Below, piece by piece: positions 28,638-36,991 of a stretch of 64,000 bases of DNA. Numbering within the stretch: position 1 is the first letter of the stretch; every line of letters starts with the position of its first letter. This stretch comes from PALSA-1006 sp963733265 (GTDB lineage Bacteria; Pseudomonadota; Gammaproteobacteria; Burkholderiales; Gallionellaceae): assembly GCA_963733265.1 (NCBI GenBank), contig CAVTCF010000001.1, forward strand, positions 1,736,001 through 1,800,000, read 5' to 3'. Under the pieces are notes generated by a model. It was given only the letters and a program-made list of their open reading frames with translations, was not told the origin of the DNA and searched no databases. Both the position numbers and the translations under genes were made by a program.

Positions 28638-28711
28638 ACTTTCTCCAATTATTTCTTGTTTATTGTAAACCAAGCGGATTAATTAAGGCATGCTTACTTG
28701 TTGATAATTGA

Positions 28712-29638
28712 TTACGGGCTTATGTGCATGGTTTTTTCCACTATATTACGTGTCAAATGCGGGGAAAATAGCTCAATGAAGTCATAAGTGTAACCTCGCA
28801 GGTATTCGTTTTTGCGAATGGCTAGTCGCGTTGTATTGGCTTTGAACAAGTGAGAAGATTCGATCTTGCGCAAGTGCCTGTCTCGCTCGGGTATAAAAGC
28901 CAACTCGGCAAGAATTCCCACGCCTAACCCCAGTTCAACATAGGTCTTAATTACGTCTGCATCAATAGCGGTGAGTGCGAAGTTGGGTTCAATGTTTGCC
29001 GCGGCGAATGCTTCATCGATTTTACTTCGGCCACTAAACGCAAAATCGTAGGTGATTATTGGGTATTCGGACAGCTTTGCAAGCGTCAGTTTTTTGATTT
29101 CCAGCAACGGATGTTTTGGCGGCACAACAACACAGTGATACCAATCGTAGCAGGGCAGGGTGATCAGTCCATCGTAGAGCATGATGCTTTCCGTCGCGAT
29201 GGCGATATCTGCTTCTCTGTTGAGTACTTGTTCGGCGATCTGTGTCGGATTGCCCTGATGCAGGCCGAGTTTTACTTTAGGGTAACGTTTGATGAATTGT
29301 TTTACCACGGGCGGCAAAACATAACGCGCCTGGGTATGCGTGGCGGCTAAAACCAGTTGGCCGCTATCTTGAGCCTGAAATTCTTGCCCGACCTGTTTCA
29401 GATTGTCGGATTCGTGCAGGATGCGCTGGGCGATATCAAGTATGGTCTTGCCGGGCTCGGTGAGTGCAACAATGCGTTTTCCATTACGCACGAAAATTTC
29501 GATTCCCAGTTCTTCTTCCAGCAGCTTTACTTGCTTGCTGATACCGGGTTGCGAAGTGTACAGCGCAGCGGCCGCATCGGAAATATTCAGGCCGCGGCGC
29601 ACGATCTCATTCAGGTAACGAAGTTGTTGCAGGTTCAT
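28712..29638 (-). CDS. cysB: LysR-type sulfur regulator CysB
   Basis: A 308-residue LysR-family regulator, activator of sulfate assimilation. The N-terminal helix-turn-helix is canonical (LNISDAAAALYTSQPGISKQ), and the effector domain keeps the CysB-type ATHTQARYVLPP and FAFSGRSKID patches that bind sulfate/thiosulfate or O-acetylserine in known CysB proteins. It is divergent from the cysI operon, sharing the 157-base gap at 29639-29795, the standard place for LysR control. Could also be Cbl, but its position favours CysB. Confidence 0.93.
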   Translation of the reverse strand: MNLQQLRYLNEIVRRGLNISDAAAALYTSQPGISKQVKLLEEELGIEIFVRNGKRIVALTEPGKTILDIAQRILHESDNLKQVGQEFQAQDSGQLVLAATHTQARYVLPPVVKQFIKRYPKVKLGLHQGNPTQIAEQVLNREADIAIATESIMLYDGLITLPCYDWYHCVVVPPKHPLLEIKKLTLAKLSEYPIITYDFAFSGRSKIDEAFAAANIEPNFALTAIDADVIKTYVELGLGVGILAELAFIPERDRHLRKIESSHLFKANTTRLAIRKNEYLRGYTYDFIELFSPHLTRNIVEKTMHISP

Positions 29639-29795
29639 ATTTGTCTCTTTATGCTGATAAGTTATAAAACTCTAACAAAAAAGTATTTTAAAGTATATCT
29701 AAGATCAACTAGAATGCATACCTGAATTCAGGAAGTTGGCGCATAAATGGATTGGTCTCAGGATTGAGTTTTATAATTGAGGTGAATTGAAAAAA
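29639..29795 (+). promoter_or_regulatory. Divergent cysB / cys operon control region
   Basis: A 157-base AT-rich gap between cysB (minus) and the sulfate operon (plus), with A/T tracts around 29655-29700, as expected of LysR binding regions. A GAGGTG ribosome binding site (29780-29785) precedes the first operon gene. Exact CysB sites cannot be fixed by eye, since CysB motifs are degenerate. Confidence 0.5.
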
Positions 29796-30038
29796 ATGAG
29801 TGCAAACAAACCAAACAAACCCAAACAAGTAAGCTGGTTTAACGGCTGCGGCGGACGCATCGGTGTGGTGGTCGGGCAGTCCGGCGACTACGCGTATATC
29901 GGCGCAGCGTTGCGTCACGATGAAGATGCGGATGTAGAACATATTCTCGCGTATGGAGCAAAATTCCCTCTGGAGGCGGCGTTGTTGTTGCCGGTTTCCA
30001 AGAGCTATGCGGCAGAGACTCAGTCTGGGAAAATCTAA
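29796..30038 (+). CDS. Small conserved protein at head of the cys operon
   Basis: An 80-residue protein without membrane segment. Residues about 10-60 (QVSWFNGCGGRIGVVVGQSG, then alternating beta and helix) suggest a small mixed fold. The ATG at 29796 is used; a TTG at 29787 lies closer to the GAGGTG site, so the start could be three residues earlier. Its stop is immediately followed by the cysI ATG, so the two are translationally linked. I do not recognise the family; small ORFs upstream of sulfite reductase genes are known in other proteobacteria (for example DUF2849), but the similarity is not clear. Confidence 0.75.
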   Translation: MSANKPNKPKQVSWFNGCGGRIGVVVGQSGDYAYIGAALRHDEDADVEHILAYGAKFPLEAALLLPVSKSYAAETQSGKI

Positions 30039-31784
30039 ATGTATCAGTACGATCAATTCGATCAAAAGATTGCAGCGGAACGGGTTGCGCAATTCCGCGA
30101 TCAAGTGCGTCGCCGGTTGTCGGGTGAACTTTCGGAAGACGAGATTCGCGTGCTGCGTTTGCAAAATGGCCTGTACATGCAGATTCATGCCTACATGATG
30201 CGCATTGCGGTGCCCTACGGCATGGTGAGCGCAAAACAGATGCGAATGTTTGCGCACATCGCGCGCAAGTATGATCGTGGCTATGGACATTTCACCACGC
30301 GCCAGAATATCCAGTTTAATTGGCTAAAACTGCAAGATGCGCCGGATATTCTGGCTGACTTGGCTTCAGTCGAGATGCACGCCAATCAGACTTCGGGTAA
30401 CTGCATACGCAATATCACCAGCGATGAATTTGCAGGGGTGGCACGCGACGAAATCATCGATCCGCGACCCTATGCCGAGATTCTGCGTCAATGGAGCACG
30501 TTCCATCCCGAGTTCGCCTACTTGCCGCGCAAGTTTAAATTTTCCATCACCGGGGCAACCCAAGATCGTGCCGCAATCGCCATCAATGATGTCGGTCTGC
30601 AAGTGGTAAAAAATGCGCAGGGCGAAGTTGGTTTCCGCGTGCTGGTGGGTGGCGGTCTGGGGCGTACACCGGTGATTGGTACTGAAATTGCCGCTTTCAT
30701 TCCTTGGCAGCACATTATTAGCTATTCTGAGTCTATTGTTCGTGTCTTCAACGAATACGGCCGACGCGACAATATTTACAAGGCGCGTATCAAGATCCTG
30801 GTTAAGGCTATCGGCATTGACGAGTTTCGTCGTCAGGTGGAAGAGGACTGGAAGTTTACCAAAGATGGTCCTACCACAATTACACCGGCAGAACTGGATC
30901 GGGTCGCCGCTTGCTTCACTTCGCCCGCATATGAATCTTTGCCTGAAGAAGATGCTGACTTGGTTGAGTTGCAGCATAACAATAAAGCGTTTGCAAATTG
31001 GCTAAAGCGCAACGTCTATCCACATAAACATGCTGGTTATGCCGCAGTGGTGCTTTCCTTGAAGAATTCCGGTATTGCCCCCGGAGATGCGACAGCAGAG
31101 CAGATGGACACTGCGGCTGAGTTGGCAGATAAATTCAGCTTCGGTGAATTGCGCATCACACACATGCAAAATCTGGTATTGGCCGATGTAAAACAATCCG
31201 ATCTCTTTGCGCTTTGGGAATCTGCCAAGGCACAAGGTTTGGCGACCCCTAATGTCGGGCTGCTAACCGATATCATTTGCTGCCCCGGCGGCGATTTTTG
31301 CACCTTGGCCAACGCCCGCTCCATTACACTTGCCAAGGCGATAGATGAGCGTTTCGATAATATCGATTTCCTGCATGATATTGGCGATGTCGATCTGAAT
31401 ATATCGGGTTGCGTGAATGCCTGCGGACACCACCACGTCGGTCACATTGGTATTCTGGGTGTGGATAAGCAAGGTGATGAATGGTATCAAGTCTCTATTG
31501 GCGGATCGAAAGGAAGTCCCGCCAATATTGGCAAGATCATCGGGAGATCATTTTCTTTTGCACAGATACCCACTGTGATAGAGCGCCTATTGCAGGTGTA
31601 TGTGCGCGAACGTCATGAAGGTGAGCGTTTTATCGATACAATTCGCCGCGTTGGCAACGATCCTTTCATCGAGTTTGTATATGCGACACCCGTGGCAGAA
31701 GATGAAAAGCTGCTGATCCCTGATTATGACTTGATCAAAAAAGGCACACCGTATGACACACCCTATTATTCGCCGAGGTTCTAA
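30039..31784 (+). CDS. cysI: Nitrite/sulfite reductase hemoprotein (CysI type)
   Basis: A 581-residue siroheme and Fe4S4 enzyme that reduces sulfite to sulfide with six electrons. Two ferredoxin-like/core repeats are present; the siroheme-arginine patch (YGHFTTRQNIQFNW, QTSGNCIRNI) and the cluster cysteines in CCPGGDFC and SGCVNACGHHHVGH are intact. Stop-start contacts with both neighbours (bases 30038/30039 and 31784/31785) show a tightly linked operon. No cysJ flavoprotein gene is adjacent, so the electron donor is probably a ferredoxin or another partner. A nitrite reductase role is less likely given the cysH-cysD-cysN context. Confidence 0.94.
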   Translation: MYQYDQFDQKIAAERVAQFRDQVRRRLSGELSEDEIRVLRLQNGLYMQIHAYMMRIAVPYGMVSAKQMRMFAHIARKYDRGYGHFTTRQNIQFNWLKLQDAPDILADLASVEMHANQTSGNCIRNITSDEFAGVARDEIIDPRPYAEILRQWSTFHPEFAYLPRKFKFSITGATQDRAAIAINDVGLQVVKNAQGEVGFRVLVGGGLGRTPVIGTEIAAFIPWQHIISYSESIVRVFNEYGRRDNIYKARIKILVKAIGIDEFRRQVEEDWKFTKDGPTTITPAELDRVAACFTSPAYESLPEEDADLVELQHNNKAFANWLKRNVYPHKHAGYAAVVLSLKNSGIAPGDATAEQMDTAAELADKFSFGELRITHMQNLVLADVKQSDLFALWESAKAQGLATPNVGLLTDIICCPGGDFCTLANARSITLAKAIDERFDNIDFLHDIGDVDLNISGCVNACGHHHVGHIGILGVDKQGDEWYQVSIGGSKGSPANIGKIIGRSFSFAQIPTVIERLLQVYVRERHEGERFIDTIRRVGNDPFIEFVYATPVAEDEKLLIPDYDLIKKGTPYDTPYYSPRF

Positions 31785-32309
31785 ATGGGTACGCATTTGA
31801 TCATTAAAAATAAAACCGTTGTCGAGGATGACTGGAGCGTGCTGCGCCTGAGTGAAGGTGATAATCCGGAAAATGTTGCTGTGCCAGCAGGAAAAGTCAT
31901 CGTGCCGCTGAAGGTTTGGCTGGCGCAACGTAATGTTCTCAGTTTACGTAAAGATATTGGCGTGTGGCTTGCCAGCAATGAGCGTGTGGAGGATTTGAAA
32001 AACGATGTGGCTAACTTCCCGGTAATTGCCGTCGACTTCCCCAAGTTCGGCGATGGGCGCGGTTACTCCATTGCTTACCGTTTGCGTGCGCGTTTGGCTT
32101 ATAAGGGTGAACTGCGCGCTATCGGTGATGTGCTGCGCGACCAATTGTTTTATATGCAGCGAGCAGGCTTTAATGCATTTGCGACGCGGGCGGATAAAGA
32201 TGTCAACGAAGCCCTGAAAAGCCTGAACGATTTTTCGCTTACTTATCAGGCGTCGGTGGATGAGCCGCAGCCATTGTATCGTCGCGTGCAACGCGGAGTG
32301 GCTGGATGA
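31785..32309 (+). CDS. DUF934 family protein, sulfite reductase partner
   Basis: A 174-residue DUF934 protein (VPLKVWLAQ and the FPKFGDGRGYSIAYRLR motif are characteristic). The family almost always lies between cysI and cysH in proteobacteria lacking cysJ and is inferred to help sulfite reduction, but its biochemical role is not settled. It starts right after the cysI stop and its own stop overlaps the cysH ATG by four bases. Confidence 0.92.
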   Translation: MGTHLIIKNKTVVEDDWSVLRLSEGDNPENVAVPAGKVIVPLKVWLAQRNVLSLRKDIGVWLASNERVEDLKNDVANFPVIAVDFPKFGDGRGYSIAYRLRARLAYKGELRAIGDVLRDQLFYMQRAGFNAFATRADKDVNEALKSLNDFSLTYQASVDEPQPLYRRVQRGVAG

Positions 32310-33010
32310 GTACATTACAAGAGAAGGTAGACCAGACCGTTGCTGTACTAAAACAAGCTGCGCGCGAATTCTCTCCGGCGACGTTCGCCAATAGTTTGGG
32401 GGCTGAAGATGTGGTATTGACTGATCTTATCGCCAAACACCAACCTGATATTGTCATTTTTAGTTTAGATACCGGACGCCTGCCGCAAGAAACTTACGAT
32501 CTAATGCAGAAAGTTCGTGCGCGTTACAGCGTGCCACTGCATGTTTATTTTCCGGCGAGCAGGCTGGTTGAAGATTTTGTGGGCAAGCATGGCGTAAACG
32601 GTTTTTATGACAGTGTGGATAACCGTAAAGCCTGCTGCCATGTGCGCAAGGTCGAACCCTTAAAGCGTGCCTTGGCTGGAAAAAAAGCGTGGATTACCGG
32701 TATGCGCCGCGAGCAGGCAGTCACACGCGGCAGTCTGGAAGTTTCCTCTTTCGACGCGGATCACGGCTTGCATAAATTCAACCCGCTATTGGAATGGACA
32801 AATGCCGAGGTGTGGGAATACATCAAAGCCTATGATGTTCCATATAATGCGCTACACGACCAGTTTTTCCCGAGTATCGGTTGTGCACCTTGCACACGGG
32901 CAATTACCCCCGGCGAGGATATCAGGGCGGGGCGGTGGTGGTGGGAAGACCCGCAAAATAAAGAGTGCGGCTTGCATGTTGGCAAGGCTACACCATTGAG
33001 AAAAATATAA
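32306..33010 (+). CDS. cysH: Assimilatory APS/PAPS reductase CysH
   Basis: A 234-residue thioredoxin-dependent reductase that turns adenylyl sulfate into sulfite. The nucleotide loop (FSLDTGRLPQETYDL) and the C-terminal catalytic Cys in ECGLHVG are present. It also has the paired cysteines ACCHVRK and the SIGCAPCTRA pair, which together ligate an Fe4S4 cluster and mark the APS-using (not PAPS-only) branch. This fits the absence of cysC in the window. It overlaps DUF934 by 4 bases. Confidence 0.94.
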   Translation: MSTLQEKVDQTVAVLKQAAREFSPATFANSLGAEDVVLTDLIAKHQPDIVIFSLDTGRLPQETYDLMQKVRARYSVPLHVYFPASRLVEDFVGKHGVNGFYDSVDNRKACCHVRKVEPLKRALAGKKAWITGMRREQAVTRGSLEVSSFDADHGLHKFNPLLEWTNAEVWEYIKAYDVPYNALHDQFFPSIGCAPCTRAITPGEDIRAGRWWWEDPQNKECGLHVGKATPLRKI

Positions 33011-33017
33011 TACGTAG

Positions 33018-33044
33018 GGTGCAATAAGTGAAGCGCATTGCACC
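33018..33044. repeat. Short inverted repeat in the cysH-cysD gap
   Basis: Arms of 8 bases (GGTGCAAT at 33018-33025, ATTGCACC at 33037-33044) flank an 11-base loop. The unit resembles a dispersed intergenic repeat seen in many proteobacterial genomes. It may also stabilise or attenuate the cys transcript; there is no T-run. Confidence 0.5.
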
Positions 33045-33115
33045 GGATATATATTTGGCTGAATGCCGATTGGGTATTACGCACATTAACTGATGCAAAC
33101 ATAAATGAGTAGAAA

Positions 33116-34021
33116 ATGAGTAATCACACCCTGTCACACTTGGACTCTTTAGAAAGTGAATCGATTCACATCATGCGCGAGGTCGCGGCAGAATGTAAAA
33201 ATCCTGCGCTACTTTTTTCCGGAGGTAAAGATTCTATCGTCATGCTGCGCTTGGCCGAGAAAGCTTTTCGTCCGGCTAAATTTCCGTTTCCATTGGTGCA
33301 TATAGACACTGAACATAATTTCCCCGAAGTGATTGCCTGCCGCGACAAACTGGCAGCTGATTTGGGAGAGCGTCTTATTGTGCGTTCGCTGGAAGATTCC
33401 ATCAAGCGCGGCACTATCGTGATTAAAGATCCGGATAAGCCTCGAAACCCGTTTCAATCGGTAACATTGCTGGAGACCATCGCCGAGTTTGGATTTGATG
33501 CGTGCATGGGCGGTGCACGGCGCGATGAAGAAAAGGCGCGAGCCAAGGAACGTATTTTTTCCTTCCGCGATGAATTCGGCCAGTGGGACCCAAAAAATCA
33601 GCGCCCCGAGTTATGGGACACCTACAATACGCGTGTTCATAATGGTGAAAATATCCGCGTGTTTCCGATCAGCAATTGGACCGAGATGGACATATGGGAA
33701 TACATCGGACGTGAGAAACTTTTTATTCCAAACATTTACTACGCGCATGAACGTGAAGTGGTACGTCGCGGGGGGGCAGTTATTCCGGTCTCTCATTTGG
33801 TGCAGCCGAAAGCCGGGGAAAAAGTCGAAGTTGTCTCGGTGAGGTTTCGCACAGTGGGTGACATGACCTGTACCGCGCCAGTTGAATCAACTGCGCGTAC
33901 GGTGGACGAAATTATTGCTGAAACTGCGACTACGCGTATAACTGAGCGCGGAGCTACACGCATGGATGATCAGACTTCGGATGCGTCGATGGAGTTGCGC
34001 AAGAAGGAAGGCTACTTCTAG
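33116..34021 (+). CDS. cysD: Sulfate adenylyltransferase subunit 2 CysD
   Basis: A 301-residue PP-loop ATP sulfurylase small subunit that forms APS from ATP and sulfate together with CysN. The PP-loop ALLFSGGKDSIVMLRL, IDTEHNFPE and ACMGGARRDEEKARAK motifs are canonical. Length matches E. coli CysD (302). It lies 105 bases after cysH, with a short inverted repeat between, and 143 bases before cysN, with a GC-rich palindromic element between. Confidence 0.96.
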   Translation: MSNHTLSHLDSLESESIHIMREVAAECKNPALLFSGGKDSIVMLRLAEKAFRPAKFPFPLVHIDTEHNFPEVIACRDKLAADLGERLIVRSLEDSIKRGTIVIKDPDKPRNPFQSVTLLETIAEFGFDACMGGARRDEEKARAKERIFSFRDEFGQWDPKNQRPELWDTYNTRVHNGENIRVFPISNWTEMDIWEYIGREKLFIPNIYYAHEREVVRRGGAVIPVSHLVQPKAGEKVEVVSVRFRTVGDMTCTAPVESTARTVDEIIAETATTRITERGATRMDDQTSDASMELRKKEGYF

Positions 34022-34040
34022 GTATCTTGCACTTTTTGCA

Positions 34041-34127
34041 GCCCCTCATCCCAACCTTCTCCCTCCTGCGGGAGAAGGAGTAAAAGCCCCCTCTCCCGCA
34101 AGCGGGAGAGGGCTGAGGTGAGGGTTC
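34041..34127. repeat. REP-like palindromic element between cysD and cysN
   Basis: Two adjacent GC-rich hairpins: CCTTCTCCC (34055-34063) with GGGAGAAGG (34070-34078), and CCCTCTCCCGC (34089-34099) with GCGGGAGAGGG (34102-34112), flanked by inverted CCTCATC/GAGGTGAGGG. The CTCTCCCGC...GCGGGAGAG unit is a typical dispersed extragenic repeat in proteobacteria. Lying inside an operon, it may modulate the cysD/cysN ratio. Confidence 0.75.
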
Positions 34128-34164
34128 GGGAATGATATACCAGATTAATTTTGAGGCACACATC

Positions 34165-35418
34165 ATGAGCAATACCAAACAACTACTTCGTTTTATCACC
34201 GCCGGTAGTGTGGACGACGGCAAGAGCACACTGATCGGGCGTTTGTTACACGACTCGAAATCCATTTTCGAAGACCAGTTTTCGGCAATCTCCAAGACCA
34301 GCGAGAAGCGCGGCATGACTGCTGTAGATTTGTCACTGCTTACCGACGGTTTGCAAGCCGAGCGCGAGCAAGGCATCACCATAGATGTGGCTTATCGATA
34401 CTTTGCCACGCCAAAGCGTAAGTTCATTATCGGCGATACCCCGGGTCATGAACAATACACCCGCAACATGGTTACCGCTGCAAGTACGGCAAATCTGGTT
34501 GTTATTCTGATCGATGCACGTAAAGGCGTACTGGTGCAATCGCGTCGCCACACGTACCTCGCCAGTCTGGTTGGTGTGCCTCACATTGTCTTGGCCGTAA
34601 ATAAAATGGACATGGTGGATTATTCGCAAGCACGCTTTGACGAGATAGTCACAGAGTATCGCAAGTTTGCCGCACAGCTGAATTTGAACGACATCACCTG
34701 CATTCCGATGTCCGCACTGAATGGCGACATGGTGGTAGATCGCGGCGACAATCTGAATTGGTATAAAGGCCCGGCTTTGTTGGAGCTACTGGAAAAAGTT
34801 GAGATTGAGCACGACGTAAACACCAGCGATTTCCGCTTTCCGGTGCAGTGGGTATGCCGTCCGCAAACAGAGGAATATCACGATTTTCGCGGTTTTATGG
34901 GGCGCATCGAAGCAGGCGAGGTTTCAGTCGGAGATGAAGTGACTATTTTGCCATCGGGGCGTTCGACCAAAGTTAAAGAAATCGTTACTTACGATGGCAA
35001 ACTGCAAACTGCTTTTGCACCCCAGTCAGTGACGATTACGCTGACTGATGAAATCGATATTTCGCGCGGTGATATGTTTGTAAAGAGTAGCGCTCATCAA
35101 CCCAAGGTGGAAAAAGAATTCGAAGCAATGCTGTGCTGGTTGTCCGAGTCGTCACTGGACAAGAATCGCAAGTACCTCGTCAAGCACACTACACGTATGG
35201 CAAAGTGCCTGTTTTCCCGGCTCGACTATCGCGTTGATGTAAATACGCTGGAACAACACTCGGCAGAACAACTCAACATGAACGAAATTGCACGCGTGGC
35301 GCTTAAAATCCAACAGCCTTTGGTGTTTGATAGTTATGCCACAGACAGAGCAACAGGCAGCTTTATCGTGATTGACGAAGCAACCAATAACACTGTTGCT
35401 GCGGGAATGATCGTCTAA
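34165..35418 (+). CDS. cysN: Sulfate adenylyltransferase subunit 1 CysN
   Basis: A 417-residue GTPase subunit of ATP sulfurylase. G1 AGSVDDGKSTLIGRLLHD, G3 DTPGHEQYTRNM and G4 NKMDMVDY are intact, followed by EF-Tu-like beta-barrel domains. There is no fused CysC APS-kinase domain, which agrees with an APS-type CysH. The ATG at 34165, preceded by GAGG, matches the family N-terminus; an in-frame ATG at 34132 would add 11 residues. Confidence 0.95.
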   Translation: MSNTKQLLRFITAGSVDDGKSTLIGRLLHDSKSIFEDQFSAISKTSEKRGMTAVDLSLLTDGLQAEREQGITIDVAYRYFATPKRKFIIGDTPGHEQYTRNMVTAASTANLVVILIDARKGVLVQSRRHTYLASLVGVPHIVLAVNKMDMVDYSQARFDEIVTEYRKFAAQLNLNDITCIPMSALNGDMVVDRGDNLNWYKGPALLELLEKVEIEHDVNTSDFRFPVQWVCRPQTEEYHDFRGFMGRIEAGEVSVGDEVTILPSGRSTKVKEIVTYDGKLQTAFAPQSVTITLTDEIDISRGDMFVKSSAHQPKVEKEFEAMLCWLSESSLDKNRKYLVKHTTRMAKCLFSRLDYRVDVNTLEQHSAEQLNMNEIARVALKIQQPLVFDSYATDRATGSFIVIDEATNNTVAAGMIV

Positions 35419-35430
35419 CCTGAAGGTGGC

Positions 35431-35700
35431 TTACCGGCCAAGTCTTGAACCGGGTTTTATGTAGAGCAGATTGATTTGAAATATCTCCTGCCATGCTCTT
35501 TCAGGGAATCCATCCCGATCTATTCTACCGCCGCCACGGCCATTGGGCTGCAATAGATCGGACAAATACGGCCCGCAGTCAGGCGAGTTCCAAAGGCTGA
35601 TGATTTTACTCAAAACATGAGGAAACTTTTCTTCAAGTACTTGTGGATACTGGTTGGGGTTGCATTTTATTGTTTGCTGGACAGTTTCTCTCGTTGTCAT
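35431..35700 (-). CDS. Conserved hypothetical small protein
   Basis: An 89-residue protein with no membrane segment or signal. A strong GAGGAGG site sits six bases before the ATG, supporting translation. The sequence has a helical N-terminal half (EEKFPHVLSKIISLWNSPDC) and a glycine/arginine-rich middle. I do not recognise the family. It is convergent with cysN, with only 12 bases between stops. Confidence 0.65.
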   Translation of the reverse strand: MTTRETVQQTIKCNPNQYPQVLEEKFPHVLSKIISLWNSPDCGPYLSDLLQPNGRGGGRIDRDGFPERAWQEIFQINLLYIKPGSRLGR

Positions 35701-35829
35701 GATCCCTCCTCATTATTAAGCTACTTCGTTATTTGAATACTTAAAAGTATTGCATTAGCCTGCTTCCCTGAAATCCGGCTTCCAGATTACTTGGATTAAT
35801 TATACGGCGCTGTTGGGTTGAATTAATAT

Positions 35830-35922
35830 ATGCCAAAAGGACTAGATATTTCGGGTTTAGACTTCAAGGGATATAGGCATAATTTTAGCAATGCAAATTT
35901 TGTGGACTGCGTTTTGATTTAA
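35830..35922 (+). pseudogene. Possible pentapeptide-repeat remnant (30 codons)
   Basis: A short frame in the 353-base gap before the CobD-like gene: residues LDISGLDFKGYRHNFSNANF and then VDCVLI show the five-residue A/S-x-L/F pattern of pentapeptide-repeat proteins, with about five repeats. No strong ribosome binding site. It may be a fragment of a lost gene or a chance match. Nothing else was seen in 35701-36053 apart from the probable promoters of the flanking genes. Confidence 0.3.
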
Positions 35923-36053
35923 ATCATCCTGAATGTTGAATATACCCAATAAAACTCCAAATATTGAATGATGGAACGTGCTTTGCGGTTCACCTTCAAT
36001 CGTCCCTGTGGTATTGTGTAAACCAGTTTCTGCTTTATTACATACTTATAGCC

Positions 36054-36989
36054 ATGAGCCTGCTTTCGTTGATTGCTGCTTTACTGTTGGAACAAGTACA
36101 CCCACTCGCCACACGCAAATATCTGTTTACCTGGATGGACAGTTATGCGGATTTTTTTGAACATTATCTAAATGCGGGCGAACGCAAGCACGGCAAGATC
36201 GCGTGGTTCGCCGCGATGTTATTGCCTTTGTTGCTGGTATCTTCGGTTTATTGGCTATTGATGAGTATTCAGCCTGCACTGGCTTGGCTCGGAAGTGTGC
36301 TGGTGCTGTATTTCACTATGGGCTTCCGTCGCTCAAGCCACTACTTCACCGACATTCATAAAGCGCTGAGAAAACGTGATCTCGGCACAGCGCAGACATT
36401 GCTTTCCCAGTGGTGTGGCAAGTCTTGCCATGAGATGAGCGAGGAAGAGGTAGCGCGCGTGACCATCGAACAGGCTATTTTGGCTTCTCATCGAAATGTC
36501 TTTGGCGTGGTGGTATGGTTTATCTTTTTTATGGTAATCGGGTTAGGGCCGGTAGGCGCGATTTTGTACAGGCTTGGCCTATTTCTGAATACGCGTTGGG
36601 GGGCATTGAACAAAGATGAGTCGGGTAATTTTGGAGATTTCGCCAGACAAGCTTATCGACTGATGGAATGGATGCCGTTACGACTCACCGCCATGACTTT
36701 TGCGATCGTGGGAGATTTCGAAGACACCGCTTATTGTTGGCGTATACAGGCATCAACCTGGCCTGATCCGGAAGAGGGCATCTTGCTGGCTAGTGGTGCG
36801 GGTGCGTTGGGCGTGAGACTGGGCAAGACTATCGTGCAAGATTCATCTCCGGTATTCCGTCCGGAAATCGGAATCGACGAAGAAGCAGATGTCGATTTCA
36901 TGCAAAGCACAGTTGGACTCGTTTGGCGGGCGCTGGTGTTCTGGATGATATTGCTGTTGTTGCTAACCTTGTCCCGCTTGGTCGGGTAG
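36054..36989 (+). CDS. CobD/CbiB-like membrane protein
   Basis: A 311-residue integral membrane protein related to the CobD/CbiB and AmpE-like group (HPLATRKYLFTWMDSYADFF near the start, ALNKDESGNFGDFARQAYRLMEWMP in the middle, split here). It lacks an adjacent cobalamin operon, so a role in cobinamide synthesis is doubtful; the betaproteobacterial orthologue is an uncharacterised CobD-like protein. The ATG at 36054 is chosen because the frame before it, open from 35964, is not membrane-like. Its stop lies two bases before the next ATG. Confidence 0.85.
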   Translation: MSLLSLIAALLLEQVHPLATRKYLFTWMDSYADFFEHYLNAGERKHGKIAWFAAMLLPLLLVSSVYWLLMSIQPALAWLGSVLVLYFTMGFRRSSHYFTDIHKALRKRDLGTAQTLLSQWCGKSCHEMSEEEVARVTIEQAILASHRNVFGVVVWFIFFMVIGLGPVGAILYRLGLFLNTRWGALNKDESGNFGDFARQAYRLMEWMPLRLTAMTFAIVGDFEDTAYCWRIQASTWPDPEEGILLASGAGALGVRLGKTIVQDSSPVFRPEIGIDEEADVDFMQSTVGLVWRALVFWMILLLLLTLSRLVG

Positions 36990-36991
36990 TT

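Noticed and set aside
29709..30290. 193-codon minus frame over the start of the cys operon
   Set aside because: Antisense to cysI and the small ORF, which carry clear motifs and tight gene contacts.
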